64,000 nt of DNA from positions 17,610,440 to 17,674,439 of the forward strand of contig OU015490.1 of the NCBI GenBank assembly GCA_907164885.2. The letters are read 5' to 3'. This stretch comes from Dolomedes plantarius (lineage: Eukaryota; Arthropoda; Arachnida; Araneae; Dolomedidae). The position numbers were made by a program, and so were the translations under genes. Each line of letters starts with the position of its first letter. Positions within the stretch are counted from its first letter, which is position 1. Shown in pieces: positions 22,103-33,864 of this stretch. The notes under the pieces were generated by a model that saw nothing but the letters and a program-made list of their open reading frames with translations, was not told where the DNA came from and did no database searches.

Positions 22103-25100
22103 TCAGTTTCTGCACCACTGTTTCATTTTGTCCGCTGCAGTTGATGTTATGGTTGGACCATCGTGATGTCCTAACTTTCGAACTTCGTAACGATCGTTGG
22201 GGTTGATGTTCGTGATCTCATATGGTCCGAAGAACTTTGGTCGGAGCTTTAATCCGGTTCCAAATTGAGTTCGTTGTATTGCCACTTTGTCATCTATCTT
22301 GTATTTACGAGCTGGTTTACGCCGTTTCTTATATTGTCGTATGTTTTCTTTCTGTTTTCCAGATTTTCGCGAGGACAAAATGCAAAGAATAGAATTCGAA
22401 ATAATTTCTTGAACTAATTTCTTAAGTTGAGGGAGGGGGATGAAAAATTCACGAGAAACAATTAATTCGGTTTTTTGTGAAGCAAAATGACCTTGTGAAT
22501 GGGCGTTTAGCACTATTTCTTTCTGCATCATTTGTGGTACTACTAAAAGCTCGGCATCCTGATGAAGTTTATAAAGAATTCCGTTTTTAACAAAAAATTC
22601 ATCAGAAGGTGTAGATTCAAGCATAGATTTAATTTGAGATATAAATTCATCCTGGTCTTGGGCATTTTTCACCTTTTGAGTGATATCATTTGAGGTAATT
22701 ACAAGAATGGGGTTACGACTTAAAGCATCAACATGTTTCATCTGTCTACCGGGTCGATGACAAACTTCATAATCAAAGTCTTCTAACATCAATGCCCATC
22801 GAGCAATTTTAGCTGGTAGGTCTTTTTTGTGCATCGTTTTTTGGAAAGCATCACAATCGGTGATAATTTTAAATTTTGTTCCCAACAAGTAGTTTCGAAA
22901 TTTTTTTAGCGCTTCAATAACGGCAAGAACTTCCAGTTCATAACTATGATATTTTTCTTGTTGAACTGTAGTTTTACGGCTAAAATAATGAATAGGATGA
23001 AACTGTCCATCATCGGATTGTTGCAAGAGCACAGCGCCAAAACCTAAGGAGCTGGCATCAGTGTGGAGTTCTAATGGGTATCCCTGTTGAAAAACATGAA
23101 GAACTGGGTTTTGTGAAAGAATGTTTTTCTGTTGTTGAAAAGCTGCTATTTGTTCAGGGGGTTTGGGAGCTTCAATAACTTGAAATTTTGGTTCAACCTT
23201 TTCACTTTTGACGGATTCACTCTCAAGGGCATCATCATCGGCATCAAATATTTTTGGTTCAAGAGTTGCTTTGATAGTTCCAATATCAAAAGCATTATCA
23301 TCATCGTTATCATGAAGCAAATCTAAATCATTGGCATCAGCATCATCTAAATATTTTCCATCATCATTATCATGAAACAAATCTAAATCATTGGCATCAT
23401 CATCATCATCATCACGTTCAAAATCAATTGGATTATCCATTTTCTCTACCCTAGAAATCTTATCTTGAGTAGATGTTAGAGGTTTTTCAGACATGCATAT
23501 TTGGCCCTGATCTTGAATTTGTTTTTCTACAATTTTCTGTTCCGCAAAAGGGAGTCGTCGAGAACGTTGATTTACGGGGATTTCATCTTGTAATAAAATA
23601 GTCCTTTTAATTTCAGTGTCTTGAACTTTATGGGGTTTGTAGGAAGTAACGATATTTTGAACTTCCTCACGAATTTCAGAATTCAAAATGTGTGAAAGAT
23701 CAAATGGGAAAGCTTCGTCATCAGGAATATTAGCAATATTAACGAAGATGTTATTATCAAGAGTAAAACGAATACCGTCTTCATCAAATGTAAATTGGGT
23801 TTGCTGCAAAAAGTCGATTCCGATAATCACATCAAAAGGAATCAAGTCATCCTCTAGAACATGTATTTTAGCAGGTAAAGTAATGGTTTGAATTTCGATG
23901 GAATCCTGAAAGAATCCGATGCTGTGAACTTGGTTTTTGCCAATTCCTGAAAAGGGAATGTTGGTGGGCTGCAATGGTGGCGAACCAATTCTTCGATAGG
24001 TTTTCTCATTGATGAGGGTTGCCTGTGACCCAGTGTCACAGAGTGCTGTCAATTGAATTCCTGCAAGTTGAATGTCAACATGCATGGGATTTTTCGATGA
24101 AGTTTCAGGAGAAAGTGCATTTACAGTTTTATCAGAAATAGGTTTTTGAGAATCAGGTTTTGGTTTAGAATTTCGATAACTTTTAGGGCAATTAGCATGA
24201 ACATGACCAAAACTTTTACATCCGTAGCATTGTTTACCATGTGACTTATTCAAAAATTGTTTGCTTTTGTGACCTCTCAAGCCACAGGAAAAACATACTG
24301 GCTGTGTATTTGGGCTACGTGTATTATCGACTTTCACATTGAGGTAGGAAGCATCAATTTTTTTCTGATTATTTTGTCTGAAATTTTGTGATCTGTTAAA
24401 GATTTGTTCATAAATTTTCAACTTTTCCTTAAATTCAGGGACGGATTTACAACCGTAAAGAATAACTTTATTGTTTGTTGAATCAGGAATTCCGTTTATG
24501 ACATACTCAAACAGAGAGGAGTCATCGAGAGAACCTTTGTGTGCCAAATCTCTCATAGCTAAGAAATATTCTTGTAGGGTTTCAAACGGTTTCATACGTC
24601 GAGATTCCATTAATTTATGTAACTGAATACCGTTAATTTTGTCCGAAAATTCGTCTAATAAATGGTGCTTCAATTGTTCCCAATTTGTAATTCCACGAAT
24701 AGACCTAATTAAAGTTTGAGCGGGACCAGTTAAACATTTTCTAACAAAAGTAATTTGGTGAATTGGATTGTTTATCTGATATAAACAAAAAAGTTCTTCA
24801 ACGTCAGATATAAAATTCTCAACACTGTAATTATCACGAGACGAGAAAGGTTTTATTAAATCAACAACGTCTTTCAGACTAAACAACTGGAAAGAGAGAT
24901 TCGCAGTTTCAACTGAAGGCAATGAATTTTGATCTGATTCACCAACGGAAATGTGTGTATTTTGCTTATTCGAAGATTCTTTTGCGTCAATGGTGGGGGA
25001 AAAGGGAGATCTATTTTCCTCTATAACGCTGTTAGTTTGGGATGAACGTGCACCCGGAAGTGAGTCATCATTCACTTCGCATTCCGAAAGATCAGAAAAT

Positions 25101-25414
25101 TCTGCTTTTAATAACGATAAATCACTAAGACTCATAAGAATGGTATTGGCACATTTGTCTGGGTCAGTTGAAAATTCTAAATGAAGTAGATTACAAATAG
25201 AAATCAAGTCTTTAAGTGAAAACTCTTTAAGTACTTTCTGTTTCGTTGCTTCCAACACGAATGGCTGTTTAAAACCTGTAAATTTACGTAATCTGGTACG
25301 ATTTTGTCTGTCGCCGTCTGTACCAAAAATTAAACGATGTAGAACCTTTATTTGATTCGTACCACCAATTTTTAATGATTTTGCAATATTGGGGTAATCG
25401 TTGAGAGTAGCCAT
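22103..25414 (-). CDS. Gypsy-derived fusion ORF lacking RT and integrase core
   Basis: An uninterrupted 1103-codon frame. Residues 1-100 resemble the pseudo-SAP/SAP part of the chromatin protein DEK (LHRLIFGTDG, KFTGF, FSLKDLISICNLLHL). Residues about 175-330 are a Gag capsid like that of element 1. Zinc knuckles lie at about 373-410; the first ends in Phe where Cys is expected. Protease LCDTGS is near 460 and IIGIDF near 510. After RRLPFAEQKIVEKQIQ, at about 634, RT should start. Instead there is an acidic segment of about 120 residues with DDDDDD and two copies of ANDLDL-HDNDD, then AFQQQKNILSQNPVL and a complete RNase H (LHTDAS, YELEVLAVIEAL, ITDCDAF). The integrase zinc module follows, with the catalytic core deleted near 1022 and the C-terminal domain kept. 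It cannot retrotranspose by itself. Either a defective but recent copy or a domesticated protein; the intact frame favours neither strongly. Confidence 0.85.
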   Translation of the reverse strand: MATLNDYPNIAKSLKIGGTNQIKVLHRLIFGTDGDRQNRTRLRKFTGFKQPFVLEATKQKVLKEFSLKDLISICNLLHLEFSTDPDKCANTILMSLSDLSLLKAEFSDLSECEVNDDSLPGARSSQTNSVIEENRSPFSPTIDAKESSNKQNTHISVGESDQNSLPSVETANLSFQLFSLKDVVDLIKPFSSRDNYSVENFISDVEELFCLYQINNPIHQITFVRKCLTGPAQTLIRSIRGITNWEQLKHHLLDEFSDKINGIQLHKLMESRRMKPFETLQEYFLAMRDLAHKGSLDDSSLFEYVINGIPDSTNNKVILYGCKSVPEFKEKLKIYEQIFNRSQNFRQNNQKKIDASYLNVKVDNTRSPNTQPVCFSCGLRGHKSKQFLNKSHGKQCYGCKSFGHVHANCPKSYRNSKPKPDSQKPISDKTVNALSPETSSKNPMHVDIQLAGIQLTALCDTGSQATLINEKTYRRIGSPPLQPTNIPFSGIGKNQVHSIGFFQDSIEIQTITLPAKIHVLEDDLIPFDVIIGIDFLQQTQFTFDEDGIRFTLDNNIFVNIANIPDDEAFPFDLSHILNSEIREEVQNIVTSYKPHKVQDTEIKRTILLQDEIPVNQRSRRLPFAEQKIVEKQIQDQGQICMSEKPLTSTQDKISRVEKMDNPIDFERDDDDDDANDLDLFHDNDDGKYLDDADANDLDLLHDNDDDNAFDIGTIKATLEPKIFDADDDALESESVKSEKVEPKFQVIEAPKPPEQIAAFQQQKNILSQNPVLHVFQQGYPLELHTDASSLGFGAVLLQQSDDGQFHPIHYFSRKTTVQQEKYHSYELEVLAVIEALKKFRNYLLGTKFKIITDCDAFQKTMHKKDLPAKIARWALMLEDFDYEVCHRPGRQMKHVDALSRNPILVITSNDITQKVKNAQDQDEFISQIKSMLESTPSDEFFVKNGILYKLHQDAELLVVPQMMQKEIVLNAHSQGHFASQKTELIVSREFFIPLPQLKKLVQEIISNSILCILSSRKSGKQKENIRQYKKRRKPARKYKIDDKVAIQRTQFGTGLKLRPKFFGPYEITNINPNDRYEVRKLGHHDGPTITSTAADKMKQWCRN
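23150..23515 (-). other. Acidic insert encoding Asp/Asn-rich segment
   Basis: GAT-rich DNA with an internal tandem duplication of about 60 bases (the unit coding for NDLDL, HDNDD). It replaces the reverse transcriptase domain within the ORF at 22103-25414. Its origin is unknown to me. Confidence 0.7.
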
Positions 25415-26000
25415 AACTATATACTAGGTTCAAACAATTATAGTACACAAATATACAAATATTCAAAACCAAAATCAATAATTATAATACGTAGGTACTC
25501 AAATTCAAAAATAGAAAATAATATTTCAAATCGAAATTTTTTCAAATACCAATTCAATAATAAAATATTGATTCTCAAAATATGCATCAAAATAAGTAAT
25601 CTTTAAAACAGGTTTTGTTCAAGAAAACAAAATTATGAACTAAAATAAGCATCAAATATCAAATAATAAGTTCTTCAAAATAATTTCTCTGGTTGAAGAA
25701 AACAGATGACGTAAATTTAGATATGTATCAAGTTAGATATTACTTCAGCAAAATATTCATCAAATTAATCTTCAAAATAAATCACTGTTGAAGAAAATAG
25801 AGGATGTAAATGCAGCATCAAAATATTAGTTAAAGTTCTAATGTTAAAAGCATCAAAATTAGGAAATCGAAAGTATCAAAATTGTGAAATCGAAAGCATC
25901 AAAACATTCTGCAAAATAAAAAATATTCTCGCAAGAAAACAGCAGAATTAAGTTCAACATCAAAGCGCATCAAATAAGCAAAGTTGTCATCAAATAAACA
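25415..26000 (-). other. AT-rich leader with degenerate ATCAAA repeats
   Basis: Upstream of the 1103-codon frame. The motif GCATCAAA or ATCAAAAT recurs a dozen times and larger units such as GAAGAAAACAGATGACGTAAAT recur with changes. The gap at 26001 hides any 5' LTR. Confidence 0.45.
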
Positions 26001-26500
26001 NNNNNNNNNNNNNNNNNNNNNNNNNNNNNNNNNNNNNNNNNNNNNNNNNNNNNNNNNNNNNNNNNNNNNNNNNNNNNNNNNNNNNNNNNNNNNNNNNNNN
26101 NNNNNNNNNNNNNNNNNNNNNNNNNNNNNNNNNNNNNNNNNNNNNNNNNNNNNNNNNNNNNNNNNNNNNNNNNNNNNNNNNNNNNNNNNNNNNNNNNNNN
26201 NNNNNNNNNNNNNNNNNNNNNNNNNNNNNNNNNNNNNNNNNNNNNNNNNNNNNNNNNNNNNNNNNNNNNNNNNNNNNNNNNNNNNNNNNNNNNNNNNNNN
26301 NNNNNNNNNNNNNNNNNNNNNNNNNNNNNNNNNNNNNNNNNNNNNNNNNNNNNNNNNNNNNNNNNNNNNNNNNNNNNNNNNNNNNNNNNNNNNNNNNNNN
26401 NNNNNNNNNNNNNNNNNNNNNNNNNNNNNNNNNNNNNNNNNNNNNNNNNNNNNNNNNNNNNNNNNNNNNNNNNNNNNNNNNNNNNNNNNNNNNNNNNNNN
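26001..26500. other. Assembly gap of 500 N
   Basis: Exactly 500 undetermined bases, the size conventionally used for a gap of unknown length. Confidence 0.99.
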
Positions 26501-29500
26501 AAAAATACTTTAGTACTTATAATGTCAATTTTGTTTTATTTATTCCAATTAGTATTTGAACATCTGAAACCCTCTATTTTAAAAGTAATTTCAATCCACA
26601 GTATTATTTATTAAATTGACATTTAATTCACTGTAAACCTATAATTAAAATTAAATTAATACAGTTCAGCTTATTTTTTTTTACTCCAGTATACTGCGGC
26701 TTTGAAAATACTGCACTGGCATGCTTTACCGTAGAAGGCAGGTCCCAAATTTGAATAATTTTTTTAAATGCAAGAGAAAAAAATAGAGAAATAAAAGTTA
26801 ACTTATATTATTATTTTTTCAATAACAAGAAAACAAGTATAATAAATTCAAACGGCTTATCGAGGATTTGTCTGTTATATAAAACCAAGGCGAATATCTT
26901 AACGGTGTTGTTAAGTCACGCTACAAATTCTTGGAGCTAAATCATAGTTTGGCGAAAACGGTTGACGGGATAATACGTAAGTACCAAAACTTCAGCACTT
27001 TCCCAACATCCATGTGTTTGGTGTTTTATTAATTTAATTCCATACTAAAAATTTATTAAAATAGCCCCCACCCCCCTAACAAATTTCTAATTATGTATAA
27101 GCTTTTATTTTTTGTATTTATGTGTTTTTAAGATCCCGTGTGCACCTACGAGTTTATTAAAGCCAGCTGTCAGTTTGTTTACCAATTTATTACGTTTACT
27201 ACATCTGTCCCATATTTTGTTTACATTTCGCACTTTTAGCCTAACATGTCTGCGGAAACCCCCTTGGCGAGAAGTTGGCAAAAAACTTTTGGCGCCAACT
27301 TGTCACCAAGGGAGGTGCGTCTGACACATCTATTCCTATGCATGAATGAAATTGCATTTCTAGTTAGAAAAAATTACTATTGGCATATGTAAACCCTAAA
27401 CATGAAAATATAGGCTGTTAAGTTTCATTTTACATGACAGAAATATTTATAATTATTCTGTTAAGTTCTTTTATGACTATTTGTTGAAAAATTTTCAAAA
27501 TAGAAGTCAATCATTTACCAGAATATTTTACTTAATATATGTGAAGGTAACAGATTATAACAGTTGATTTCTTTCGACTGGAATATTTATTATCCGAATT
27601 CTTGTCCTTCATGCCTTTGATTCGGATGAGCTTTAGTCATTGTAGGGCCCAGTTACAAAAATTTCCGCTACTTTCTTCAAAATTCTAACATACTTTAAAA
27701 GAATAAACATTGAATTTGACGCAAAGAGAACAAAAATTAGGAATGGTCATATTTCCTTTTTTTATGTACCTTTATAAGAAAATAAAAACTTAAAAGTAGT
27801 TAGTTTGTATTTTTTATTCACATAACAAAATTATTTACATTTAAATTTTGCTAGATTTTTATCAGCAATATCATGCATAAATTGATGAAATATTAATTTT
27901 CTTGTTTCTACAAGAACTGTAGACAGTTTTGTAATGTTCAGTTTCTCCTGCAATATTGTTGACGTCAGGTATATTTTAATTAATATTTATCTATAAAATC
28001 TTCTTTTTACCAACGTTACAGTTACATGAATTATTAAAAATATCCTTAAAGATATAAATGTATTGGAAAAATCAGTAGCTGTCATGTGTAGCAAATGTAG
28101 AATATTTATAGGGATTCCGAAACAGTAGACTTTAATACCTCTATTTCTATGACCAGCATATAGCTGTGTGCATTCACATCTTTTATTGACTTCATTTTGT
28201 ATTCTTTATTATTCCATATGATTTTTACATCCACATACATGTTATAAATATTATCCGTATACAAATAAATAACTATCCTTTTCCATTCTCGTAAACATGT
28301 TTCCCAAAATTCTGGAGTGACTTCTGAATAACTTGCATGCTTTGTGGCTCTGACTAAAACTTCTTGGAAACCAGAGTGGCTATAATTTAACAGGTATTAT
28401 AGAAGGTTTATAAATGATCGCACTACTTCCTTTCAGACATATTTTAAATGTTTCTTCTTGTGGGGATGTATAGTAGCATGGGGCTCAATTGCTTTCATTA
28501 TGTCGAATTGGATTGCAGCCAGTACATATTTTCTATCCATTTATGCATAGTTTTCCTAAGGCTGTCTTATGATTATTCATATCATTTTTATTTTGTTATG
28601 AACTGTGGTGAGATTGGTTTCAAAGACTATCTAAAATCTTATAAAGAGAACACCGACTAGTACCCAAAATCCATTGTCTTGATTTAGACATGTAAATCTA
28701 CTCAGGGCAGAAAAATTGTGGGTATTTTGTATCTTTCACATTGTATGTTTAGTCAAATTAGCCCTCGTGTAGCAAAAAATTGATTGTAACCCTCCAAATC
28801 AAACTACATTCCACATTATCTCAATGAATCATCATTTGGTAAATCAAGTTTCAGCAGATATTTAACTCTATTAATCCTATTCTGCTATTTAAAGCAGTTT
28901 TTTAGAAATGTTCAAAATTTGCAGGCCTCTTTTCACAAGAGAATCTCTGTGGTTTATCTTCTATTTCATGTTCTGGTTTTAAATGTTCTTTTTTTGCTAT
29001 AAGAATGATCAAAAAATTTTTAGCCTGAAAACCTTTTTGACCTAGCCTCTACATTTCTTCGTTCTTGGAATACTATGATTTCTGATTCACCAAATCTGTT
29101 GTTAAAAAATATGTCTGTAGTAAAATATTCATTTTGTTCTAGTGAGATTTCACTCCAAAGAACCAATTTTGCTATTTTTCTCCCTTCGAATCTGAAGTTT
29201 GTTGTGCACACATCTATACACTGCACAAGTGCACGATGCTTAAGATACATAGCATTGAAAATGCAGGGTCAGAGAAAGCACCCAATTATTTTATGTTTTT
29301 CGTAGATTTCAATTTTTAGATTTTTGCGAATATTATAAATCTCGTCTTCTTTCTCACTAATAGAGAATTATTTCTTGCTTTTCTTCTGTAAGAATAAATA
29401 TAGACTATAGAAGGCTTCCAAGATGTCCAAAACCAAAGAAAAAAACTTGTTAAGGAATCTTCTGTCATCAGATAATTTAGCATTATGTCTAGTACCTCCT

Positions 29501-30597
29501 TGAAAATCCAACATGTCCTGAGCATTGTAATTAAATATAATCAGAATGTGATATTTGTCATAGGTATATATGCAGTTATGTGCAAAACTTAATGCAAATT
29601 TATATTAGCATATTCATTTTTTGGGCGGCATTTTCTTGGACCTCATTTTATCATTTTTATGCATCTCGATCTACTTTTAAGACTTGATTTTATTCAGATA
29701 CCTGAGAGTGGTTCTGGATTTTATTAAACTGTTTTAAAGAAAAAATGAAGTTTGTAGATAAAAGTAATGAATGTGAATAAAATTGCTTTAAATTCTCTGA
29801 GGAAATTTATGAATATGTAAGGATTAATATGCTGGCAAAGTTATAGATGACAAAGAACCACCTCGTCCTCTGACACCTGTTATTTATCTGACCTGTGCTG
29901 AAATTCTTATAAATTAACTTCTAGTGAAGGCAGATAATAATCAGCTGCATGTACTCTCTACCTAAAGAATTGGGTAGTTATGTTTGAGAAATTCCAAATG
30001 CTCCTAATCCAAACCCTATACTTCAGATATCTTGAGTTCTGTTTTTTATTAATTTTTGCATTCTGGTGTAAGCTTAATTGTTCAATATTATTAACTTCTT
30101 TGTACCATTCTGTAAATATTTTATACTCCAGTGTGATTTATATAAAGAATTTTACAACAGTTTATTATGAAAGTCACAGTAACTTGCTTGTTAGGCAATA
30201 TTTTTTCTTTTCCTTGCGTATACTCAAAATAAAGACTGTATACGCTTTGCCAGTAGCCTCAAATCAGTTTATCTGTACAAATAGAGAAAAAGTTCTTTTT
30301 CTTGTTGCTATCAATGAACTCTTCTGAGGATTAAAATGTATTAATTTATATATAATATGTGTTAAATGTCCTTAATTTGGAAGGAGGAGGAAGGGAATAA
30401 TAGTTAATGGGAAGTAATTTTTAAAAAGAACATAACATGTTTGTGTATGAAATAAGCAGTTTAAATTCAATCATGTAGTGAACTTTATATGACTGTAGAT
30501 TTTGTTTTTAACTTTCTTATCCTGAAAAATATTTAATTTGTGTATTACTGTTTTGCATACTATGTATATGTTTCTTTAATTACTGTTTTATTAAATA
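26501..30597. other. AT-rich intergenic or intronic DNA
   Basis: No ORF with recognisable homology, no RNA gene and no tandem repeat. One strong hairpin lies at 27261-27312. This is the longest quiet stretch of the window. Confidence 0.45.
27261..27312. repeat. Imperfect hairpin, 19-bp arms
   Basis: CCCTTGGCGAGAAGTTGGC pairs with GCCAACTTGTCACCAAGGG with two mismatches, around a loop of AAAAAACTTTTGGC. Possibly the end of a fold-back element; its outer limits are not visible. Confidence 0.5.
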
Positions 30598-31692
30598 CTA
30601 GCTGTACCCGTCCCGGCGTTGCTCGGGTAATGTAATTACCAATTTTTTAGTAGCCTTAACCCTTTGTTAATAGGCGTCGCTGTCATCCTTTTCCTCACCA
30701 CGATACATTATTTTACCCATATAAATTTAATCCTTTCTGGCACATTTTGGCAAAATTTTTGACATAGGATTACTAATCGAATATCACTGCAATAGTAATC
30801 GATTTCCTTGAAAGCGAATATATCACATCCTCCACATGCTGAAATTCTTTGAAATCTTCATAGATTTTTTCCACAAATACACCACAAATTATATGATATT
30901 AACTAAGTGCTGGCCAAAAAAAATTACGGCATTACTAAATGTGATTTTTTAATCGATTATCACTGCAAATAGTAATCGATTTTCTTTAACCACTCAATCC
31001 CTCATAGAAAACAAACGCCCCAACACATCACGTGCATTAAGTCGAAAAACTGGTTTTTCTCCTATTTTCACTCGCTGTACCTTCGTCCGGAAATGAAGAA
31101 CGAAATCTCCAAAATGAGATTTCTCACAAGAGTTTCCGAATCATAAAATAAATTATTAAAAAATAACTACAATTTGTAAATTAATTTTGGTTCTGGCTTT
31201 CGAAATTGTGATGTCTAGGGTCTCTGAGATAAAAATTTCGTAAAAATGTAACGATATTTACGTATCGATTCGACAATTTGGAAAAAAGGGTCACGGACAA
31301 AATCCCGATTTTTTCCGAAAAACGGGTGCGTACAGGCGATCGAAAAAAAATCACAATTAATCGATAAATTAAGACAGACAATTTTAAGTGTGATTTCCGT
31401 ATAGTGTCATCTTTCCCGTATAGGCTCGTCCGAAAAAAAAAATTCTTGGACGGATACGTTAGGATTTACGGAGCTTTTACTCGTCCGGGAGCTCCAAATC
31501 GTGACTAAATATTTAATTACGGAAAATCTAATTAAAAAATCGAAAAAAGGGCTTCGAGGTGCATAATGAGACCTCGGGAGGCTTCTTCGTGTCGAATCTC
31601 AAGTCTGTCCGACCTACCGTCTTTGCGCTGCGCCGCGAGCAGACAAAAACTCGGTCACACACACAGACTTTGCCTTTTATATATAAAGATGG
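30598..31692 (-). repeat. Interspersed element with ACTAGCTG end, reverse copy
   Basis: Starts ACTAGCTGTACCCGTCCCGG and ends near TTTTATATATAAAGATG. On the minus strand it therefore begins with the TATAAAAGGCAAAGTCTGTG type of start and ends CGGGTACAGCTAGT. Sequences of this design are common in invertebrate genomes, but I do not know their class. It faces the copy at 32066-32797. Confidence 0.5.
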
Positions 31693-32065
31693 TATTAAAG
31701 TTTCTCAGTTTCTCTCCATGCATACATATAATAGGATTAAAGGATAAAATATTTCATACTTTATTATGAAAATTATTTGAATTGACAATTACTTTTCAAT
31801 CTCATGGTTTATAAAGAGAAGGGTGTGATTTTCGTTAACCAAAAAGTGTTATAATAGGTATGGCTTAATCTTCATCAGATGTCCTATAGCATTGTACTGT
31901 ATTGTGTAGAGTTCTGACCAAAATAATTTCAGTCTATATGGATATCTTGAAATCATTTGACTTCATAAACAAAAGGAAAATGTTATAAGGTTACCTTATC
32001 CTGCAAGAACAAAATGGTTTACCAATATTCTTTGATTCATAAAATGGTTTTATTTAACTTATTAT
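31693..32065. other. Intergenic DNA, no gene seen
   Basis: AT-rich spacer between two copies of the same interspersed family. Confidence 0.4.
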
Positions 32066-32797
32066 CTATACTAATATTATAAAGAGAGGGGATTTTGTAC
32101 GTGGAGGGTAATCTTCAGAACCACTGTACCCATTTGAAAAATTCTTTCACTGTTTGAAAGGTACAGTATTCCAGATGGACATAGGCTATATATTATGTAT
32201 ATCTAATCAGTAGAAATAAAGTTAGGGGCTTAATCCGAACAATCTCCATTGTTACCGCTACTGTCCTCTACCGCTTTTGTGGCGAAGTCTTCAACGATCC
32301 TTAGCGTGGTGCTATCTATACTAATATATAAAGAGAGAGGGGATTTTGTACGTGGAGGGTAATCTTCAGAACGACTGTACCTATTTGAAAAATTCTTTCA
32401 CTGTTTAAAAGGTACATTATTCCAGATGAACATAGGCTATATATTATGTATATCTGATCAGTAGAAATAAAGTTAGGAGCTTAATCCGAACAATCTCCAT
32501 TGTTTCCGCTACTGTCTTCTACCGCTTTTTGTTCCGAAGATTTCAACGATCCTTATCGTGGTGCTATCGCGGTGGGCTTCTGTTCTGACGCTAGCGGTTC
32601 GAACCTAGCCGTTCTCCGGCACGCCTTTTACTTTTAAAAAATTTATTTTAATTATTAACTAACATAAAATTAATTTAATGTATTATTTAGGTTATTATTA
32701 AGGTAAAAAAAGATTTACAATTTATTGGCTATCAACTGGAAATTTATTGGTATAATATTTTGTTCAACCCGGACAAAGTCGGGACGAGCCGCTAGTC
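32066..32797 (+). repeat. Interspersed element with GCTAGT end, forward copy
   Basis: Begins TCTATACTAATATTATAAAG and ends CGGGACGAGCCGCTAGT. The first 245 bases are tandemly duplicated (32066-32310 and 32311-32560) with few differences. The end is the inverted counterpart of the start at 30598. Confidence 0.55.
32566..32615 (+). other. tRNA-like segment with B-box
   Basis: CGCTAGCGGTTCGAACCTAGC has the T-arm/B-box GGTTCGAACC, preceded by GGTGCTATCGCGG, which could serve as an A-box. This suggests a tRNA-derived (SINE-like) head inside the interspersed element. It does not fold as a complete tRNA by eye. Confidence 0.3.
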
Positions 32798-33499
32798 CAA
32801 TATAAGGTAACTGAGGATAATCAATGTAATTTGTATTAATCTTAGTTTTTCTAAGTTCTTTTTTCTAATTTTAACTCTTAACATTTCTAGATTTATAGCA
32901 AAACTACATTGTCTTTATTGACAACAAGTTTGAAAAGTGTTTAAAAGATAATATAAGTGAATTCCATTTTTGGTCCCAGTGTACATTTTTATAGGAATGC
33001 ATATTTATATAAAAGAATTTTGCCTTACAATTTAGTTTTGAAAGCAAAATCACCTTGTTTGTTAGTCAATATCTAGAAACAGTTGATTTATTTCTAGTAC
33101 ATTTATTATATAGTAGTCTCCTTCGAACTTACAAAGCTCGTTGAGTGGATGTATGCAAATCAGAATTGGAAAAATGTTTACAGATCCAATTGCTCATTCT
33201 TAAAGAAAGTCATACATCTCTAGCATTTCTCTTTAGTCGTAGACTTTTTTAAGAGCTCTTTGCCTAACAACCATTTTGAAAACAATAGAAAATAAACACA
33301 TTTTACCCATTGAAATACATTAAGGAGCTTTTATAAAATAAACATTTATTTAGAAGTTTACGTAACCTTGAATATCCATACCGCAAAGGAGAGAAAAAAA
33401 TGAGAATGACCTACTGAAATCCAAATATATAAAATCGTTTCCAAAGTATTGTAGAAATGCAAAACATAATTTTTTTCAGAAAAATTTAACTTGAATTAT
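32798..33499. other. Intergenic DNA, no gene seen
   Basis: AT-rich sequence with nothing recognisable. Confidence 0.4.
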
Positions 33500-33864
33500 C
33501 CCTTCAGCGGGCGCGCCAATTTTTAATTTTTTTTTTTACACCAGCAGGCGCGCGTTGCATAAAGTGCAACGTCTCTTTCAACCTTGATTATTCCTTTTGT
33601 AATAAACTTTCTTTTTTCAAATTGAAAATATTAATAATAATAATAATATAAAATGTTGATGATATGGAGATATATTTATAATTAAAGGTCAAATAATGCA
33701 GATACAATCGGATTATTTCAAAATTGTGTGGTTTAATGCATCTAAGGACTACTCTCGAATCGATTCCTACTATGTCCAAAAAGCTAAAAAAAATAAGATT
33801 GTCCATCTTCGTGATATGCGGAATACCGTGTAATTGCTGCACATTTGATATACGACATCAACTA

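Noticed and set aside
26001..26500. Open frame across the N run
   Set aside because: The frame consists of undetermined bases; it is an artefact of the gap.
32566..32615. A functional tRNA gene
   Set aside because: Only a T-arm/B-box and a weak A-box are visible; no cloverleaf can be drawn and it lies in a duplicated repeat.
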